Assembly: GCF_900128925.1 (NCBI RefSeq)
Contig: NZ_FQUJ01000007.1
Location: forward strand, 29,984 to 93,983
DNA length: 64,000 nucleotides
Reading direction: 5' to 3'
From: Modicisalibacter ilicicola DSM 19980
GTDB taxonomy: Bacteria > Pseudomonadota > Gammaproteobacteria > Pseudomonadales > Halomonadaceae
A program made the position numbers and the translations under genes. Positions 9,102 through 16,997 of this stretch are shown here, piece by piece. How positions within the stretch are numbered: the stretch's first letter is position 1; each line of letters begins with the position of its first letter. The notes below the pieces were generated by a model. It did not search any database. It was not told the DNA's origin and saw only the letters and a list, made by a program, of their open reading frames with translations.

Positions 9102-9797
9102 CTAGAGAATCTGGCGTACATCCTCGAGTCCTACCGAGTCCATCTTGGCGCCCAGGTCCAGTCGCGGGCCGCCCTCCGTCTTGGCCACCCCACCGACCAC
9201 GGCATAGTTCAGGGAGGTTACCGCCACGGGTTCGTCGCCGCTGGTCGCCTCGACACTGAAGCGGTAGGCCCCGGCGGGGGCGGTCGTCTTGCCGTCCGCC
9301 AGGGTGCCGTCCCAGGTGAAGGACTCGACGCCCTTGTTCAGCTGCTTCACGTCGAAGGTTCTGATCACTTCGCCGCTGCCGTTGGTGATGGTGATCGTCG
9401 CCTGCTCGGCGGGGCTTGCCAGCTCGACACCGAAGGAGGTGGTCGCCACACCCTCGACCGCATCGCTGCCCTTGCCGACCAGGATCTGGTCGCCCGGCAC
9501 CAGCACCCCCTGCCCGATCAAGGCGGCGGCCTGCAGGGTCTGCCCGGCGTCGATCTGGCCGGTGATGCCCTCGAGGGTCGTGTTGAGCTCCTGGATGCCG
9601 TTCACCGTGTTGATCTGCGCCAGTTGCGAGGTCATCTCGGCATTTTCCATCGGCTTCAGGGGGTCCTGATTCTTGAGCTGGGTCACCAGCAGGGTCATGA
9701 AGCTATCGCTCAATTCCTGGCTGGTCCCCTTCGCGTTGCCGCTCCCGGCGGCGGGATTCAGGCTATTCAGGACGCTGCTGTCGATCGTGTTGGCCAT
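9102..9797 (-). CDS. flgD: Flagellar hook-capping protein FlgD
   Basis: 231 aa. The N-terminal signature is SFMTLLVTQLKNQDPLKPM followed by AEMTSQLAQINTVNGIQELN. The C-terminal half has the FlgD Ig-like fold (ITNGSGEVIRTFDV; FTWDGTLADGKTTAPAGAY). It caps the growing hook and directs FlgE addition. It lies between flgC (23 bp) and flgE (60 bp). Confidence 0.95.
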   Translation of the reverse strand: MANTIDSSVLNSLNPAAGSGNAKGTSQELSDSFMTLLVTQLKNQDPLKPMENAEMTSQLAQINTVNGIQELNTTLEGITGQIDAGQTLQAAALIGQGVLVPGDQILVGKGSDAVEGVATTSFGVELASPAEQATITITNGSGEVIRTFDVKQLNKGVESFTWDGTLADGKTTAPAGAYRFSVEATSGDEPVAVTSLNYAVVGGVAKTEGGPRLDLGAKMDSVGLEDVRQIL

Positions 9798-9820
9798 GGC
9801 TTGTCTCCTGAGGCGCCGGA

Positions 9821-10228
9821 TCAGTTTTCACCCAGGGTCAGGGTCTTGAGCATCAGCGTCTTGCTGGTGTTCATGACCTCGACGTTGGCCTGGTAGGAAC
9901 GGGAGGCGGCGATCATGTTGACCATCTCGTTGACCGGCTCGACGTTGGGCAAGCTGACATAGCCTTCTTCGTCGGCCAGGGGATGCTCGGGACGGTACTC
10001 GAGGCGCATCGGCGTCGGGTCCTCGACGACCTCGGTGACACGTACGCCACCGACGCCATTACCGACCTGGGACTGGGTCTCGAACATCACCTGCTTGGCG
10101 CGGTAGGCCTGGCCGTTGGGGCCGGCCACGCTGTCGGCATTCGCCAGGTTGCTGGCGGTGACATTCATGCGCTGCGCCTGGGCGCTCATGGCCGAGCCGG
10201 AAATATCGAAAACGCTGAACATTGACAT
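9821..10228 (-). CDS. flgC: Flagellar proximal rod protein FlgC
   Basis: 135 aa, usual size. [20 protein letters not shown] and [20 protein letters not shown] are typical, and the C-terminal [20 protein letters not shown] matches the rod family. It begins 6 bp after flgB and acts with FlgB and FlgF in the proximal rod. Confidence 0.96.
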   Translation of the reverse strand: MSMFSVFDISGSAMSAQAQRMNVTASNLANADSVAGPNGQAYRAKQVMFETQSQVGNGVGGVRVTEVVEDPTPMRLEYRPEHPLADEEGYVSLPNVEPVNEMVNMIAASRSYQANVEVMNTSKTLMLKTLTLGEN

Positions 10229-10234
10229 CTAGGA

Positions 10235-10654
10235 TCACTCCGGTTGCATGGCCGACTTGAGGCCCTGGATCTTGCGATTCAGGACGGTCAGGCTCGCTTG
10301 ATAGCGCACCGCGTTGTCGGCAAACTGCGCGCGTTCGCGGTCCATGTCGACGGTATTGCCGTCCAGGCTCGGCTGGTCGGGCACGCGATAGAGCAGGTCG
10401 CGACCGACCGAGGCCGCCCCCTGGGCCGCGATATGGCGACTCGAGGTGGTCGCCAGGGCCAGGCCACTCGCGTCGGCACGCCCCTGCTGCATGGCGCGCG
10501 AGAGCTCACCGGAGAAGTTCATGTCCCGCGCCTTGTAGCCGGGCGTGTCGGCGTTGGCGATATTGCTGGCCAACACCTTCTGGCGTTCGGCACGCAGGTT
10601 GAGTGCCTCCTGGTGGAAGCGCAGTGCACCTTCGAGCTTGTCGATCATCGTCAA
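10235..10654 (-). CDS. flgB: Flagellar proximal rod protein FlgB
   Basis: 139 aa. It carries [20 protein letters not shown] and [11 protein letters not shown], the FlgB form of the rod signature. It is the first gene of the minus-strand flg block and is divergent from flgA, with 158 bp between the two starts. I found no sigma-54 -24/-12 element for flgB in that gap, so an FlhDC/sigma-70 class II control is more likely, but I cannot show it. Confidence 0.95.
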   Translation of the reverse strand: MTMIDKLEGALRFHQEALNLRAERQKVLASNIANADTPGYKARDMNFSGELSRAMQQGRADASGLALATTSSRHIAAQGAASVGRDLLYRVPDQPSLDGNTVDMDRERAQFADNAVRYQASLTVLNRKIQGLKSAMQPE

Positions 10655-10812
10655 GGCCCCTTGTTTTTCATGGGGAAAGATTCAGGGTGGAGAATAGACG
10701 CCCAGGCATCCCACCAAAGGCAAAAACAAACCCAGATTTGCCCATCATTTCCGCGCATGAGCTTTTGCACACTCTTCTAGAATCAGCCTCATTCGACAGG
10801 AAGAGGCTCAAG
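10655..10812. other. Divergent flgB / flgA control region
   Basis: 158 bp separate the two start codons and must hold both promoters. I see an AGGAAGAGG ribosome-binding sequence just before the flgA ATG, and an AT-leaning stretch with TAGAAT, but no convincing -35 and no sigma-54 or sigma-28 match. It is the presumed binding place for a flagellar master regulator. Confidence 0.5.
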
Positions 10813-11571
10813 ATGCTGACCGCGCACTATCCTCGCCCGGGAGCTGACAACGTCTCGGGAACGACGCTCGTAACGGTGCTGAAGCTGCTGGGGGTGACGC
10901 TGCTGTGGGGGCTGGCGCTGCTCTCGAGTGGCGCCCAGGCGAACTCGCCCTCCCCCGACGAGGGGCTGATCGAGCGGCGTGTGAAAGACTTCCTGGCAGA
11001 ACGGACTCGCGACCTGGGGCGCGACATCACGATCCGCGTGCATCCCGGCTCCGCCCGCCTGCCCCGGTGCGAGGCGCCCCAACCCTTTCTGACCAGGCCC
11101 GACCAGCGGCTCCATGGCCGCGTCTCGGTGGGAGTGCGTTGCGGCAATGCCACCGGCCCGGTGCGCTACCTGCAGGCCGAGGTGTCGGTGCTGGTCGATC
11201 ATGTCGTTGCCGCTCGGGACATCGCCCCCGGGGCAACCATTACCGCACAGGACATCGAGCTTGCCGAGGGTCGGCTGGAACGGTTGCCACGCCATGCGCT
11301 GCTCGACAGGGACGAGGCCCTGGGGCTGACGGCAGCGCGCCCGCTGCGCACGGGATCGCTGCTGCAGTCTCACCACCTGCGCCGTGAGAGGCTGGTCGAA
11401 CGAGGTGACGTGGTGACGGTCGTTGCCCGGGGCGGAGGATTCAGCGTGAAGCGCGAGGCCAAGGCCCTCGACAATGGAGCACTGGGGGATTCGGTTCGCT
11501 TGCGTATCGCCAGTGGCGACCAGTTGAGGGCAACCGTGACCGGCCCTGATCGTCTCGAAATTCCCTTTTGA
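10813..11571 (+). CDS. flgA: Flagellar P-ring assembly chaperone FlgA
   Basis: 252 aa. The signal peptide has a hydrophobic core (LLGVTLLWGLALLSSG) and cleavage near GAQA/NSPS. The C-terminal half has the SAF/FlgA fold (RDIAPGATITAQDIELAEGR, later PLRTGSLL and VTVVARGGGFSVKREAKA). It is the periplasmic chaperone for FlgI. The start at 10813 is chosen because AGGAAGAGG sits 6-15 bp upstream and the signal peptide begins there; the frame is open further upstream. Divergent from flgB and followed by flgM. Confidence 0.93.
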   Translation: MLTAHYPRPGADNVSGTTLVTVLKLLGVTLLWGLALLSSGAQANSPSPDEGLIERRVKDFLAERTRDLGRDITIRVHPGSARLPRCEAPQPFLTRPDQRLHGRVSVGVRCGNATGPVRYLQAEVSVLVDHVVAARDIAPGATITAQDIELAEGRLERLPRHALLDRDEALGLTAARPLRTGSLLQSHHLRRERLVERGDVVTVVARGGGFSVKREAKALDNGALGDSVRLRIASGDQLRATVTGPDRLEIPF

Positions 11572-11619
11572 GTAGGCAAGATTGGGTTGCCTGACGTACT
11601 ATTTTTTCCGTGACGCCCT

Positions 11620-11646
11620 TAAAGTTGTGCACCTCGTAGCCGATAG
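11620..11646 (+). promoter_or_regulatory. Sigma-28 (FliA) promoter of flgMN
   Basis: TAAAGTTG, 11 bp, GCCGATAG: 14 of 16 positions match the enteric FliA consensus (TAAAGTTT-N11-GCCGATAA). Transcription would start near 11653. This fits the known logic in which FliA boosts synthesis of its own anti-sigma factor late in assembly. A weak hairpin and T run at about 11575-11607 between flgA and this promoter may attenuate read-through. Confidence 0.92.
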
Positions 11647-11679
11647 TGTGTGAAAGCGCACTCTCGAAAGGATGTTCCC

Positions 11680-11958
11680 GTGAAGATCGACAGCACCCAG
11701 CCCCTAAATCATGCCAACCAGAGTGAGGCCACCAAGAGAGTGGCCCCTGCCCAGAGCGGTAGCGAGTCGCGGGCTTCCAGCCCGGCCAGTGTCACGCACC
11801 TGAGCACCGGAGCCAGTGATACCAGCCACGACGTCGATGCCGCGCGGGTCGCGGAACTGCGCCAGGCCATCAGCGAAGGCCGCCTCGACATTCGGCCCGA
11901 ACGTATCGCCGATGGCCTGATCGACAGCGTGCGAGACCTGCTGGATCACTCCAGCTGA
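11680..11958 (+). CDS. flgM: Anti-sigma-28 factor FlgM
   Basis: 92 aa starting VKIDSTQPLN at a GTG. FlgM holds FliA inactive until the hook is complete and is then exported. The C-terminal half (VAELRQAISEGRLDIRPERI, then ADGLIDSVRDLL) is the conserved sigma-28-binding helix pair; the N-terminal half is Ser/Ala-rich and disordered-looking, as usual. AAAGGA stands 7 bp before the GTG at 11680. The in-frame GTG at 11650 lies at or before the predicted transcript start and is rejected. Confidence 0.93.
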   Translation: MKIDSTQPLNHANQSEATKRVAPAQSGSESRASSPASVTHLSTGASDTSHDVDAARVAELRQAISEGRLDIRPERIADGLIDSVRDLLDHSS

Positions 11959-11985
11959 CGAACAATCCCCTGCGGAGCTTCTCCC

Positions 11986-12438
11986 ATGAGTCTGGCCCAG
12001 CACATCGCTCGACAGCGCGAGCATCTCGAAGCCTTCATCACGGTGCTCGAAGCCGAGCGCGAAAGCCTCTCCGCGGGGCAGGTGGACGGCCAGCGGTTAT
12101 CCGAGCAAGCCAGGCAGAAGCAAGCCCAGGTTACCCAGCTCGAACGGCTCGAGACCCAGCGCTTGAGCGCTCAGCGCCGGCTAGGCTATGGCGAGGGTCG
12201 CCAGGGTGCAGAGACTGCCGCCAGGGACGCGGGATGCCTCGATGCCTGGCTCGAGTTTCGCCAACGCGCCCTGCATGCCAGGCAGCTCAACCAACTCAAT
12301 GGGCTGTTGATCGGTTCACGCCTCGCCCAAAACCAGAAGATCCTCGATTTCCTCAGAAATGCAGCCGGCCAGGCCCTCTATGGCCCCGACGGCCAGTCGC
12401 GCCTGGGAAGTCTCGGCGGGGTGAGTTCCTGCGCCTGA
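11986..12438 (+). CDS. flgN: Flagellar export chaperone FlgN
   Basis: 150 aa, all-helical and Gln/Arg/Leu-rich (LEAFITVLEAERESLSAG; LNQLNGLLIGSRLAQNQKIL; a C-terminal GQALYGPDGQS). This Y-G-x-D-G ending is common in FlgN proteins. It chaperones FlgK and FlgL to the export gate. It lies 27 bp after flgM, so the pair is co-transcribed. Confidence 0.9.
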   Translation: MSLAQHIARQREHLEAFITVLEAERESLSAGQVDGQRLSEQARQKQAQVTQLERLETQRLSAQRRLGYGEGRQGAETAARDAGCLDAWLEFRQRALHARQLNQLNGLLIGSRLAQNQKILDFLRNAAGQALYGPDGQSRLGSLGGVSSCA

Positions 12439-12518
12439 GAGCACTGAGCATGCAGCGCCGAGAGTGTCGCTGCTGCGGCGTCCTGCTGGCGAAGTTGTGA
12501 GCCAATTCGATATTTGTT

Positions 12519-14027
12519 ATGGAGAGTGACTGCTTGATCAACGATGCGCTTCGCGAATCCCTGGCCTCATGCACTCAGCTGCCTTCGCTCCCTACCGCAG
12601 TCCTGAAGGTCATCGAACTCGCCCAGGACAAGAGTACCCGGCTTCAATCCATCGCCGAGCCGCTGAATCACGACTCCGCTCTCACCGCGCGCCTCATCTC
12701 GCTCGCCAACACGGTGTTCTACGCTCATCTGCGCCCCGCGGACACGCTGCGCGAGGCCGTCGATCGCCTGGGCCTCGAAATGACCGTCTCCCTCGCCCTC
12801 GGGTTCAGCCTGGCACGCAGTTACGGCAATCGACAGAGATCCAAGGGGCTGGGGCTGGACCTGCACTATTATTGGCAGCGTTCCTTGACCAGCGCCATCG
12901 CGGCCCAGGAGCTCGCCCGCCTGCTGCCCGAGGACCCCGAGGGAGCCAGCGTGTTCACGGCGGCCCTGCTGCAGGACATCGGCATGCTGGCCCTGGATAC
13001 GATCGAGGGGCCCTCCTACGCCGAGATCATCGGCGATCTGCGTCGTCATGATGAGGTGGGCAAGCGGGAACGCAACGAGCTGGGCGCGGACCACACCGAG
13101 ATCGGCGCCTGGCTGGCCGCCAGCTGGGGGCTCTCCCGGCGCTGCTGCGACTGGATACGCCACAGTCATGACAGCCCCGTGGGAACTTCGTCTCTCAGCG
13201 GGGCGGAGTGCGTCATGCTGTCGGGGCGGTTGGCCGATATATGGCTAGCCGGGGACGGGCCCAACACCCTGGCCCAGCTCGACACCTGGCTGGGAAAGGG
13301 AGTGCAGCGGGAAGCCCTGCTCGGCCGCATCCAGGAACGGCTGCCCATGATTGCCGAACTGCTGGATGTCGAGACCCCCGAACGCATCGACCCGCAGCGC
13401 CTGCTGTTCGCGGCCAAGCAGTTGCTGCTGGAGCGCAACCTGGAGATGCAGCGGAACCTCCAGCAGGTCGACAGCGAGCTGGAGCACCTGCGGTCCCACA
13501 ATCAACAGCTGGATCGCGTGGCGCGCTTCGACCCCCTGACCCACCTCTACAATCGGCGACATCTAACGATACTTTTCGAACAGCATTTTGCCGATGCCAA
13601 GCGTGACGCGCTCGAGCTGTCCCTGGTTTTCATCGACCTGGATCATTTCAAGCAGATCAATGACCTCTATGGCCACCATCAGGGGGACGAGGCGCTCAAG
13701 GCGTTCGCCGAACTGCTGCTGCGGATAAGCGATGCCGGCACGGTCGTGGGGCGTTATGGCGGGGAGGAGTTCCTGGCCGTTCTCCCCGGCCGGGAGCTGC
13801 CGGAGGCGCTGGCATTCGCCGACCGGCTTTGCGTGGAGCTGCGCGATCACCCCCTGGTGGCATCGCCGGACGTGACACTGTATGTCACCGCCTCGATCGG
13901 CATCGCCAGCCTCAAGGACGGGGATTTCGAAACCTCGGAAGCGATGATCCAGACCGCCGACCAACGCATGTACCTCTCCAAGCGGGAAGGTCGCAACCGC
14001 GTCACGGCGGGTCGCTCCCACCTATAA
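12519..14027 (+). CDS. HDOD-GGDEF protein, probable diguanylate cyclase
   Basis: 502 aa. Residues about 10-210 form an HDOD domain (LPSLPTAVLKVIELAQDK; FTAALLQDIGMLAL; a degenerate HD fold without the metal His-Asp pair). A coiled stretch (about 305-340) leads to a GGDEF domain with DPLTHLYNRRHL, IDLDHFKQINDLYGHHQGDE and RYGGEEF (GGEEF at 414-418), so catalysis of c-di-GMP from two GTP is expected. An RxxD (RISD) lies 8 residues before GGEEF instead of the usual 5, so a working inhibitory site is doubtful. It is placed 80 bp after flgN, suggesting a link to motility control. Its stop overlaps the ratA stop tail-to-tail. Confidence 0.88.
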   Translation: MESDCLINDALRESLASCTQLPSLPTAVLKVIELAQDKSTRLQSIAEPLNHDSALTARLISLANTVFYAHLRPADTLREAVDRLGLEMTVSLALGFSLARSYGNRQRSKGLGLDLHYYWQRSLTSAIAAQELARLLPEDPEGASVFTAALLQDIGMLALDTIEGPSYAEIIGDLRRHDEVGKRERNELGADHTEIGAWLAASWGLSRRCCDWIRHSHDSPVGTSSLSGAECVMLSGRLADIWLAGDGPNTLAQLDTWLGKGVQREALLGRIQERLPMIAELLDVETPERIDPQRLLFAAKQLLLERNLEMQRNLQQVDSELEHLRSHNQQLDRVARFDPLTHLYNRRHLTILFEQHFADAKRDALELSLVFIDLDHFKQINDLYGHHQGDEALKAFAELLLRISDAGTVVGRYGGEEFLAVLPGRELPEALAFADRLCVELRDHPLVASPDVTLYVTASIGIASLKDGDFETSEAMIQTADQRMYLSKREGRNRVTAGRSHL

Positions 14028-14432
14028 GCGCGCCTCGACACGTTCGAGAATCTGGCGACTGACCTGGTTCACCAGCGGGCGGGCCGCCTTGTTCACCGCC
14101 CTTTCGACCAGCCTGTTGCGAATCTGATATTCGACGGTCAGCCTGACCCGGGTGCCCTCGGGCACGGTGAACAACTCGTAGCGGCCGCTGTTGCGCACCC
14201 CGTCTATCGACTCCCAGGCCAGAACGTCTGGCGGCTTGATGTCGGTCACCTCGACATCGAAGCTCCAGTCCATTCCCACGGCATGCACGTGCCAGCGATA
14301 GCGACGACCACCGAGAGGTTCGATGGCCTTGATCTGGTCGGAATAGTCCACGAAATCCTCGACCCTCTCGAGCAGGGCGAAGACCCTCTCGCGAGGAGCG
14401 TGCAATATCGCACTGTGTTCGATGGTCGCCAT
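14022..14432 (-). CDS. SRPBCC (START-like) protein, RatA/YfjG family
   Basis: 136 aa from the ATG at 14432 (MATIEHSAILHAPRERVFAL). The coenzyme Q-binding/polyketide cyclase family pattern is clear: VEDFVDYSDQIKAIEPLGG, then DWSFDVEVTDIKPPDVLAWE and a C-terminal helix LVNQVSRQILERVEARL. Homologues are called RatA or ubiquinone-binding Coq10-like proteins; which role applies here is not decidable. AGGGAAAG lies before the chosen ATG; the frame is open to 14582 but the extension has no family similarity. In many gammaproteobacteria smpB lies divergent to this gene; it is absent here. Confidence 0.85.
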   Translation of the reverse strand: MATIEHSAILHAPRERVFALLERVEDFVDYSDQIKAIEPLGGRRYRWHVHAVGMDWSFDVEVTDIKPPDVLAWESIDGVRNSGRYELFTVPEGTRVRLTVEYQIRNRLVERAVNKAARPLVNQVSRQILERVEARL

Positions 14433-14643
14433 GCGCTTTCCCTGGTTGGCAATAAAACAGCTGACACGAGAGTAACGTCCGCCACCATGAATCACCAGCC
14501 CCATCCCCGGGCTCGGCGGGCACGTCATCCTGCAGCCACGGCCTGCCCTTGCCTGGCCGTGACGCCTCTCCGATGGGTACAATGCCCGTGGGCAATCTGC
14601 GCGACCCGATCATGCCTGGCCCCGAAAGTTTTTCCGGGCTCGA
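14433..14643. other. Upstream region of ratA, no gene seen
   Basis: Together with the palindromic element that follows, this forms a 397-bp stretch without a gene between the ratA and PTPS-like starts. I looked for smpB (its usual neighbour) and found no reading frame resembling it. A short inverted repeat (CCCGAAA near 14621, TTTCCGGG near 14631) is the only structure noticed. It must contain the ratA promoter. Confidence 0.5.
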
Positions 14644-14644
14644 A

Positions 14645-14810
14645 CTAAGGAATCACTGCATAAATGCCTACACGAACGAATTGCTGCGTTGCGCGGTGCT
14701 GGTGCGCCAGCCCGGTCGAAATTCGCCTAACCCCATGTTATGTCTCATTTCCTGCGCTCCGTGCGCCTTGCACTTCATTTCGCTCGGCGATTTATTCAGC
14801 AATTCCCTAA
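14645..14810. repeat. MITE-like palindromic intergenic element (about 166 bp)
   Basis: The left end (CTAAGGAATCACTGCATAAA) and the inverted right end (TTAGGGAATTGCTGAATAAA) match at about 16 of 20 positions. The similarity continues inward, for example GCCTACACGAACGAA on the left against GCCGAGCGAAATGAA on the inverted right arm, so nearly the whole element could fold into one long imperfect hairpin. It has no gene of its own, though it contributes in-frame codons upstream of the following gene. From memory, similar blocks recur in halomonad genomes. Confidence 0.7.
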
Positions 14811-14829
14811 CGACACTGGAAATCGACCA

Positions 14830-15672
14830 ATGACGCTTTTCGTCAATGCCCTGACGCAGCTCGATGTCTCGCTCTGGTGCCCGCGTCGGGGATTGATCGG
14901 CGCCAGCTGGCAGGTAGATGCCCAACTCGACGGTGAAGTCGGTGAAGATGGCATGCTGTTCGGTTTCGACGAGGCCAAGTCGTGGATCACCTCGCGCCTG
15001 GATACCAGCCCGGATCACACACTATTGGTGCCCACCCAGGCACCAAAGCTGACCGTGCAGGAGTGCAGCGAAGGCCTCTGCATGCGTACTACCCTCCCCT
15101 ACGATTTCGAGATACGAGCCCCCCGGCAGGCGTTCACATTGCTGCCCTGGAGCGAGATCGGCATCGAGCGCCTGGCACGCCATTACAGCGAGGCACTCAC
15201 GCGGCGCCCACCGCCTCGAGTCGAGGCGATCCGCCTCAAGCTGCGGGAAGAACAGATCGACGGGGCGGCCTACACCTATAGCCATGGACTCAAGCGCCAT
15301 CCAGGCAACTGCCAGCGTATCGCCCACGGCCATCGGTCGCGACTGCACATCTGGTGCGACGGCGAGCGTTCGCCCCTCCTCGAGACGCAATGGGCACAGC
15401 GACTCGACGACCGTTACCTGGTGGCCGCGGAGGACATACTCGACGGCGATGCGACATCGAAAGAGGCGTTGACGATAGGCTATCGGTCCACCCAAGGTCG
15501 CTTCCAGCTTCGCCTGCCGCGTGCGCGCTGCGATGTCCTGCCGATTCCCACCAGCGTAGAACACATCGCGGCCTGGCTGGCCGAGCAGGTGGCCCGGGAT
15601 CGCGGCCAAGGCGTTCGGGTCCAGGTCTTCGAAGGCATCGGCAAGGGCGCCATCGCCGAGGCAAGCCCATGA
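14830..15672 (+). CDS. Tandem 6-pyruvoyl-tetrahydropterin synthase-like protein
   Basis: 280 aa from the ATG at 14830; the frame is open to 14740, but that part is repeat sequence. Two T-fold halves are visible. Half 1 (about 1-75) has GLIGASWQVDAQLDGEVGED, GMLFGFDEAK and PDHTLLVP, but where PTPS enzymes have HGH it has IGAS. Half 2 (about 110-260) keeps His152 (YSHGL), Cys161 and HGH at 166-168, then PIPTSVEHIAAWLAEQV, like the PTPS C-terminal PTxE motif. It resembles the 6-carboxytetrahydropterin synthase family (COG0720) and is about twice the usual 120-150 aa. Substrate unknown. Its stop overlaps the next start (ATGA). Confidence 0.75.
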   Translation: MTLFVNALTQLDVSLWCPRRGLIGASWQVDAQLDGEVGEDGMLFGFDEAKSWITSRLDTSPDHTLLVPTQAPKLTVQECSEGLCMRTTLPYDFEIRAPRQAFTLLPWSEIGIERLARHYSEALTRRPPPRVEAIRLKLREEQIDGAAYTYSHGLKRHPGNCQRIAHGHRSRLHIWCDGERSPLLETQWAQRLDDRYLVAAEDILDGDATSKEALTIGYRSTQGRFQLRLPRARCDVLPIPTSVEHIAAWLAEQVARDRGQGVRVQVFEGIGKGAIAEASP

Positions 15673-15953
15673 GCGAATTCCGCATGCCTTCCGAAAGCGT
15701 TCAACCGGACTGCCGCCCCGGTTGCGGCGCCTGCTGCGTCGCCCCCTCGATCAGCTCGCCCATTCCGGGCATGCCCGAAGGCAAGCCCGCCGGCGTGCGC
15801 TGCGTTCAGCTCGACGAGCACAACCTGTGCCGGCTGTTCGACGACCCGCGCCGGCCCGAGGTATGCCGGCACTTCGGCTACGACAGCGAACTCTGCGGGA
15901 GCGATCGGGATGACGCCCTGCAAAGAATCGCTGCCCTGGAGGTGGCGACCTGA
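15669..15953 (+). CDS. YkgJ-family cysteine cluster protein
   Basis: 94 aa. Cysteines in PDCRPGCGACC, VRCVQL, NLCRLF and EVCRHFGYDSELC form the CxCCxxC-type metal cluster pattern of the zinc/iron-chelating UPF0153 (YkgJ) family. Biochemical role unknown for the family. The ATG overlaps the stop of the PTPS-like gene by 4 bp, so both are translated from one mRNA; a functional link to a pterin-related enzyme is possible but not shown. Confidence 0.82.
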   Translation: MSEFRMPSESVQPDCRPGCGACCVAPSISSPIPGMPEGKPAGVRCVQLDEHNLCRLFDDPRRPEVCRHFGYDSELCGSDRDDALQRIAALEVAT

Positions 15954-15963
15954 AGAAGTCGCC

Positions 15964-16962
15964 TCATAGCTTGACCAGCATCTTGCCCCGGTTGCTTCCC
16001 TCGAAGAGCTTGAAGAATGCTGCCGGGGTCCGTTCCAGCCCCTGCTCGACGGTTTCCCTGTAGTCGATTTCACCGCGCTCCACCAACGGGCCGACCTCGT
16101 CAAGGAAGGTGGTGTAATGATTCCAGTGCTCGAAGACGATGAAGCCTTCCATGCGGGCGCGCTTGATCAGAATATTGGCGATGTTGCTGGGCCCCGGTAC
16201 CGGTTGCTCATCGTTGTAGCGCGCGATCATGCCGCAGACCGCAATACGCGCGTAGGTGCGCAGGCAATTGAGCGCGGCCTCGAGCACTACCCCGCCGACA
16301 TTCTCGTAATAGATGTCGAAGCCGTCCGGGCAGGCATCCTGCAAGGCTTCCGTGAGTTCCCGGGCATTCCTGTCCCGGTAGCTCACGGCCGTGACACCGC
16401 GGGACTCGAGCCAATCGAGCTTGTCCTGACTGCCGGCGATGCCCACGACCTGCCCGCCCTTGGCCTTGGCCAGCTGAACCGCCAGGGAACCGACCGCCCC
16501 GCTGGCCGCACTGACCAGGACATTCGCCCCTTCTTTCATCTCGGCGATACGGTTGAGTCCGGTCCAGGCGGTCATGCCCGGCATCCCCAGCACGCCCAGA
16601 TACGCCTGTTCGGGCACCTGATGACCAGGCAATGGCTCGAGTTCGTCGCCTTTCAGCTGGGCGATGTCACGCCAGCCCGCCATGTGGCGAACCTTGTCGC
16701 CCATCTTGAAGCGCTCGTCCCGAGACTCGACCACCTCCCCGATCGCCGCACCCTCGAGCGGCATGTTCAGTTCGAAGGGGTCGATATAGGTACGCACCCC
16801 GCTCATCCGGCCTCGCATATAGGGGTCGACGGAGAGCCAGGTGTTGCGGACGCGAACCTCGCCCTGGTTCAGCTCCGGCAACGCTTCCTCGCGCAGGCGA
16901 AATATCTCCTCGCCAGGCAGACCTTCGGGGTACTCGGTAATCGTGTAGTAGCGGCTTTGCAT
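15964..16962 (-). CDS. NADP-dependent oxidoreductase, CurA/LTB4DH-like MDR family
   Basis: 332 aa, zinc-free medium-chain reductase. The N-terminal substrate domain has LSVDPYMRGRMSG, and the Rossmann part has the family form of the dinucleotide loop, AASGAVGS at 152-159. DIYYENVGGVVLEAAL and the C-terminal LFEGSNRGKMLVKL are typical of the curcumin/prostaglandin reductase group (E. coli CurA). It would reduce activated C=C bonds of alpha,beta-unsaturated carbonyls with NADPH in the cytosol. A perfect palindrome lies in its promoter region. It converges on the YkgJ-like gene (10-bp gap). Confidence 0.87.
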   Translation of the reverse strand: MQSRYYTITEYPEGLPGEEIFRLREEALPELNQGEVRVRNTWLSVDPYMRGRMSGVRTYIDPFELNMPLEGAAIGEVVESRDERFKMGDKVRHMAGWRDIAQLKGDELEPLPGHQVPEQAYLGVLGMPGMTAWTGLNRIAEMKEGANVLVSAASGAVGSLAVQLAKAKGGQVVGIAGSQDKLDWLESRGVTAVSYRDRNARELTEALQDACPDGFDIYYENVGGVVLEAALNCLRTYARIAVCGMIARYNDEQPVPGPSNIANILIKRARMEGFIVFEHWNHYTTFLDEVGPLVERGEIDYRETVEQGLERTPAAFFKLFEGSNRGKMLVKL

Positions 16963-16997
16963 GGTGGCGCTCCTTGCGTCCCGGTAAAGGATCTCCA

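Noticed and set aside
10655-10812. Sigma-54 promoter for flgB or flgA
   Set aside because: I looked for GG-N10-GC on both strands with the TGGCAC/TTGC context; no acceptable match was found.
11650-11679. GTG at 11650 as flgM start
   Set aside because: It lies upstream of the transcript start expected from the sigma-28 promoter and has no ribosome-binding sequence.
14740-14829. Longer start of the PTPS-like gene at 14740
   Set aside because: The added 30 codons lie in the palindromic element and have no similarity to the family; the conserved strand begins at the ATG at 14830.
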